DNA of 8,354 nt from Aquirhabdus sp. (GTDB taxonomy: Bacteria; Pseudomonadota; Gammaproteobacteria; Pseudomonadales; Moraxellaceae). The first letter of the stretch is position 1. The number at the start of each line of letters is the position of its first letter. The translations under genes and the position numbers were made by a program. Shown here piece by piece: positions 5,743 through 8,354 of the stretch. Location of the stretch: the NCBI GenBank assembly GCA_030152425.1, contig JASLJP010000304.1:1-8354 (forward strand), in the 5' to 3' direction. The notes under the pieces are model-generated. The model saw only the letters and a list, made by a program, of their open reading frames with translations, was not told where the DNA came from and did no database searches.

Positions 5743-5768
5743 CATCCTAGATCCAACAAGGGGTTGTT

Positions 5769-7103
5769 ATGAAATCGCAACACACCACCACACCATCCCG
5801 TCATGAACCCGCCAACCCGCAAGCGCTGTGGTCTGCCGTCTTCCTGATGTCGACCCTCTCGCTGTCCATCGCCCTCGCTGGCTGTGGTAAAAAAGACGGC
5901 GCCGCCGCAGGTGCTGGGCATGGCCCGGGCGCAGGCGGCATGCCACCTGCCGAGGTCATTGTCACCGTGGCGCAGCGCGCACCCGTGACCCAGTATGTCG
6001 AACTGGCGGGTCGCACCAATGCCTATCAGCTCGCCCCCGTGATCCCACAGGTCGGCGGGATCATTCAAAAACGCCTGTTTACCGAAGGCAGCCATGTCAG
6101 CGCGGGTGATCCGCTGTATCAGATCGACGCATCGACCCTCGAAGCCAGCGTCGCCGCAGCACAAGCCCAAGTGCAACGCAACAAAGCCAATCTCGCAGCG
6201 CTGCAAGTCACCGGTAAGCGCTATAAAGACCTGATCAGCAGCAATGCCGTCAGTAAGCTCGACCTCGACAATGCTTACCAACAAATCGCGCTGTCTGAAG
6301 CCGATCTGGCGGCCAGTCAGGCCGCGCTAAAAACCGCGCAGATTAACCTCGGCTACGCCACAGTACGCTCGCCGATCTCCGGCCAAAGCGGGGTGTCGAA
6401 TGTCACAGCCGGTGCACTGGTCAACGCCAGCCAAGCCACACCGCTGGTCACCATCCAGCAGATGGATCCGATGTATGTGGACATCAGCCAGTCTAGCGCC
6501 GACATGCTCAAACTGCGCCGCCAGATCCAGTCCGGTTCGCTGGCCAAACCCAGCAGCTCGGGTCTGACGCTGACACTGGAAGACGGCAGCAGCTATCCGT
6601 ATCAAGGCCGTCTGGAGTTTTCCAACGCCTCGGTCGATAGCGCCAGCGGCTCGGTGATTCTGCGTGCCGTGGTGCCGAATCCAAACGGCCTGCTCCTGCC
6701 CGGCATGTATGTCAAAGCCAAGCTGACTCAAGGCACGGTCAATGACGGCATCCTGCTGCCGCAGCAAGCCGTGACCCATGATCCCCAAGGCAACGCCGTG
6801 GTACTCGTAGTTGCTGCCGACGGGACGGTCAGCTCACGCACCATCCAGACCGGCGCCACCCAAGGCGACAAATGGATCGTGACCGGGGGGCTGGAAAATG
6901 GCGAACAGGTGATCCTAGAAGGCTCGCAAAAAGCCAAACCGGGCACCAAAGTCCACGCCACCGTTGCCGGCACCGCCGCCCCTGCAGCCGCGACTGACCC
7001 CAGCGCGGGCAACCATGCCGTCGGCGGCACGGCCAAACCTGCTGCCGCGACTGTCACGACCACCACCTCTACAACCACACCAGCAACTGCTGCGAAATCA
7101 TAA
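5769..7103 (+). CDS. RND efflux periplasmic adaptor (membrane-fusion) lipoprotein, AcrA/MexA/AdeI type
   Basis: This 444-residue adaptor links an inner-membrane RND pump to an outer-membrane channel. A lipoprotein signal is visible: a hydrophobic stretch from W21 leads to the lipobox LAGC with Cys39 as lipidation site, followed by a Gly/Ala-rich linker to about 58. Domains in order: first lipoyl half with the conserved AGRTNAYQLAPVIPQVGGI (80-98) and DPLYQID, alpha-helical hairpin about 123-190, second lipoyl half from YATVRSPISG (196-205), beta-barrel about 235-322, and membrane-proximal domain about 323-397. The last 47 residues are an Ala/Thr-rich low-complexity tail, making the protein longer than the usual ~380-400. 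The start has AAGGGG five bases upstream. It is the first gene of the operon, 12 bases before the pump gene. Family membership is sure; which named pump (AcrA, MexA, AdeI) it corresponds to is not. Confidence 0.93.
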   Translation: MKSQHTTTPSRHEPANPQALWSAVFLMSTLSLSIALAGCGKKDGAAAGAGHGPGAGGMPPAEVIVTVAQRAPVTQYVELAGRTNAYQLAPVIPQVGGIIQKRLFTEGSHVSAGDPLYQIDASTLEASVAAAQAQVQRNKANLAALQVTGKRYKDLISSNAVSKLDLDNAYQQIALSEADLAASQAALKTAQINLGYATVRSPISGQSGVSNVTAGALVNASQATPLVTIQQMDPMYVDISQSSADMLKLRRQIQSGSLAKPSSSGLTLTLEDGSSYPYQGRLEFSNASVDSASGSVILRAVVPNPNGLLLPGMYVKAKLTQGTVNDGILLPQQAVTHDPQGNAVVLVVAADGTVSSRTIQTGATQGDKWIVTGGLENGEQVILEGSQKAKPGTKVHATVAGTAAPAAATDPSAGNHAVGGTAKPAAATVTTTTSTTTPATAAKS

Positions 7104-7115
7104 GGAGCGGTTGTT

Positions 7116-8354
7116 ATGTCTCGTTTTTTTATCGACCGGCCCATCTTTGCATGTGTGCTGGCGGTGATGGTGATGTTGGCAGGTTTGCTGTCGATCTTTA
7201 CCATGTCCGTCTCGCAGTACCCCAGCATCGCCCCGCCGACGATCACCGTCAGCGCGGTCTATCCGGGCGCATCGGCCAAAACGGCTGAAGACTCGGTGAC
7301 CCAGATCATCGAACAGCAGATGAAAGGTCTGGACGGACTGTATTACATGTCCTCCACCAGTTCATCGAGCGGTGCGGTATCGGTGACCCTGAGCTTTAAA
7401 TCCGGCACCAACCCTGACATCGCGCAGGTTCAGGTGCAAAACAAACTGCAAGCCGGTATTACCCTGCTGCCGACCGCCGTGCAACAACAAGGCGTGACGG
7501 TCAACAAATCCGGCCGTACCTTTATGATGGTGCTGGGCTTTGTCTCCAAAGACAACAGCATGGATCGCAACGCCATCGCCGACTATGTGGTCAGTAAAGT
7601 GGTTGATCCCCTGAGCCGCGTACAGGGCGTGGGCGACATCCAAGTGTTTGGTACCCAGTACGCCATGCGTATCTGGCTCGACCCAGCCAAGCTCAACAGC
7701 TATCAGCTCACCACCAGTGATGTGATCTCCGCGGTGCAGGCGCAAAACACCCAAGTCTCAGCCGGTCAGTTGGGCGGCACACCTGCGATCGCAGGCCAGC
7801 AGCTCAACGCCACTGTGACGGCACAAAGCCAACTGCAGACGCCGGAACAGTTCCGTGGCATCTTCCTCAAAACCACGGCCAATGGTGCGCAAGTGCTGTT
7901 GGGCGATGTAGCACGCATCGAACTCGGTGGTGAAAGCTACGACACCATCGCGCGCTATAACCGCAACCCGGCAGCCGGTGTGGCGATCAAGCTCGCAGCC
8001 GGTGCCAATGCGCTGAATACCGCCGCTGCGGTCGAAGAAAAAATGGCCGAGCTGAAAAAGACCTTCCCAACCGGTCTGGACGTGATCGTGCCGTATGACA
8101 CTACACCGGTGGTCAAGCTGTCGATCAAAAACGTGCTGGAAACGTTGGCTGAAGCCATCGTACTGGTGTTCTTGGTCATGTACCTGTTCCTGCAAAACTT
8201 CCGTGCGACGCTGATCCCGACCATCGCCGTACCGGTGGTGTTGCTCGGTACGTTTGCCATCCTCAAACTGTGTGGTTTCTCGATCAACACCCTGACCTTG
8301 TTTGGTCTGGTGCTGGCGGTCGGGCTACTGGTCGACGACGCCATCGTGGTGGTG
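7116..8354 (+). CDS. RND multidrug efflux permease, HAE1 family, AcrB/MexB/AdeJ type (partial, N-terminal 413 residues)
   Basis: This is the proton-driven inner-membrane pump subunit; it exports hydrophobic and amphiphilic compounds as a trimer with the adaptor just upstream. The frame runs open from ATG 7116 to the window edge. It begins MSRFFIDRPIFA; the first membrane helix is near 9-28, then comes the first periplasmic porter half with IEQQMKGLDGL, QVQVQNKLQ, AMRIWLDPAKL and GQLGG. Helices 2-4 lie near 336-358, 363-386 and 391-413. GLLVDDAIVVV ends the window, and its two aspartates fall at 407 and 408, exactly the proton-relay positions of AcrB. Phe136 and Phe178 of the drug pocket are also at AcrB numbering. 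Residue 13 is Cys where AcrB and MexB have Trp. The ribosome site AAGGAG (7103-7108) is strong. About 630 residues, and perhaps an outer-membrane channel gene, lie beyond the window. Confidence 0.97.
   Translation, partial: MSRFFIDRPIFACVLAVMVMLAGLLSIFTMSVSQYPSIAPPTITVSAVYPGASAKTAEDSVTQIIEQQMKGLDGLYYMSSTSSSSGAVSVTLSFKSGTNPDIAQVQVQNKLQAGITLLPTAVQQQGVTVNKSGRTFMMVLGFVSKDNSMDRNAIADYVVSKVVDPLSRVQGVGDIQVFGTQYAMRIWLDPAKLNSYQLTTSDVISAVQAQNTQVSAGQLGGTPAIAGQQLNATVTAQSQLQTPEQFRGIFLKTTANGAQVLLGDVARIELGGESYDTIARYNRNPAAGVAIKLAAGANALNTAAAVEEKMAELKKTFPTGLDVIVPYDTTPVVKLSIKNVLETLAEAIVLVFLVMYLFLQNFRATLIPTIAVPVVLLGTFAILKLCGFSINTLTLFGLVLAVGLLVDDAIVVV

Larger units (their letters stand above)
5346..5768. other. 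Regulatory gap before the RND efflux operon
   Basis: This 423-base gap between yiiM and the efflux operon is more AT-rich than the genes in its first half. It holds the efflux promoter with two inverted repeats (5496-5542), a stem-loop at the predicted mRNA 5' end (5551-5573), a small antisense reading frame (5546-5683) and a hairpin near the efflux start codon (5724-5742). Each is listed separately. I see no strong terminator after yiiM: the best candidate, around the TTTTT at 5393-5397, lacks a good stem. In 5400-5490 I see nothing assignable. Confidence 0.6.

Overview
The window looks like chromosome from a gammaproteobacterium of the family Moraxellaceae. The polyprenyl synthase, L21, L27 and the efflux genes read very much like Acinetobacter-type proteins as I remember them. 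The coding GC content is clearly higher than in Acinetobacter itself, which suggests a higher-GC relative. This placement comes from remembered family sequences, not from a search.

Layout, left to right. Positions 1-87 hold the 3' end of an unidentified plus-strand gene. It converges with the minus-strand ribosomal pair rplU-rpmA (L21 and L27, 818 down to 169), and a hairpin at 125-145 can terminate in both directions. A good sigma70 promoter (923-951) drives rplU-rpmA. ispB (long-chain polyprenyl diphosphate synthase for the quinone tail, 1129-2115) runs away from it on the plus strand. After a hairpin and an AT-rich 300-base gap comes a two-gene plus-strand unit. Its first gene is a 750-residue membrane protein of the family annotated 'site-specific recombinase' (PF10136, as I recall the accession). 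The second is a YiiM-like MOSC protein (4671-5345), and the two overlap by ATGA. A 423-base regulatory gap follows, and then an RND efflux operon: a lipoprotein membrane-fusion subunit (5769-7103) and the first 413 residues of an AcrB/MexB/AdeJ-type pump (7116 to the window edge).

Most of the genes are ordinary housekeeping or core accessory genes. The most interesting stretch is 5490-5768. It has a near-consensus promoter (TTCACA, 18 bases, TGTAAT) carrying two copies of the inverted repeat TACT-N4-AGTA 26 bp apart, and a stem-loop at the predicted mRNA 5' end. A 45-codon minus-strand reading frame with a strong ribosome binding site fills the leader antisense to the efflux mRNA. A second hairpin sits just before the efflux start codon. 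No regulator gene is next to the operon in this window. The next most interesting item is the coupled pair of a 'recombinase' that is clearly a membrane protein and a MOSC enzyme.

I see no tRNA, rRNA, CRISPR array, insertion sequence or phage gene. I find no clear case of a wholly new system.
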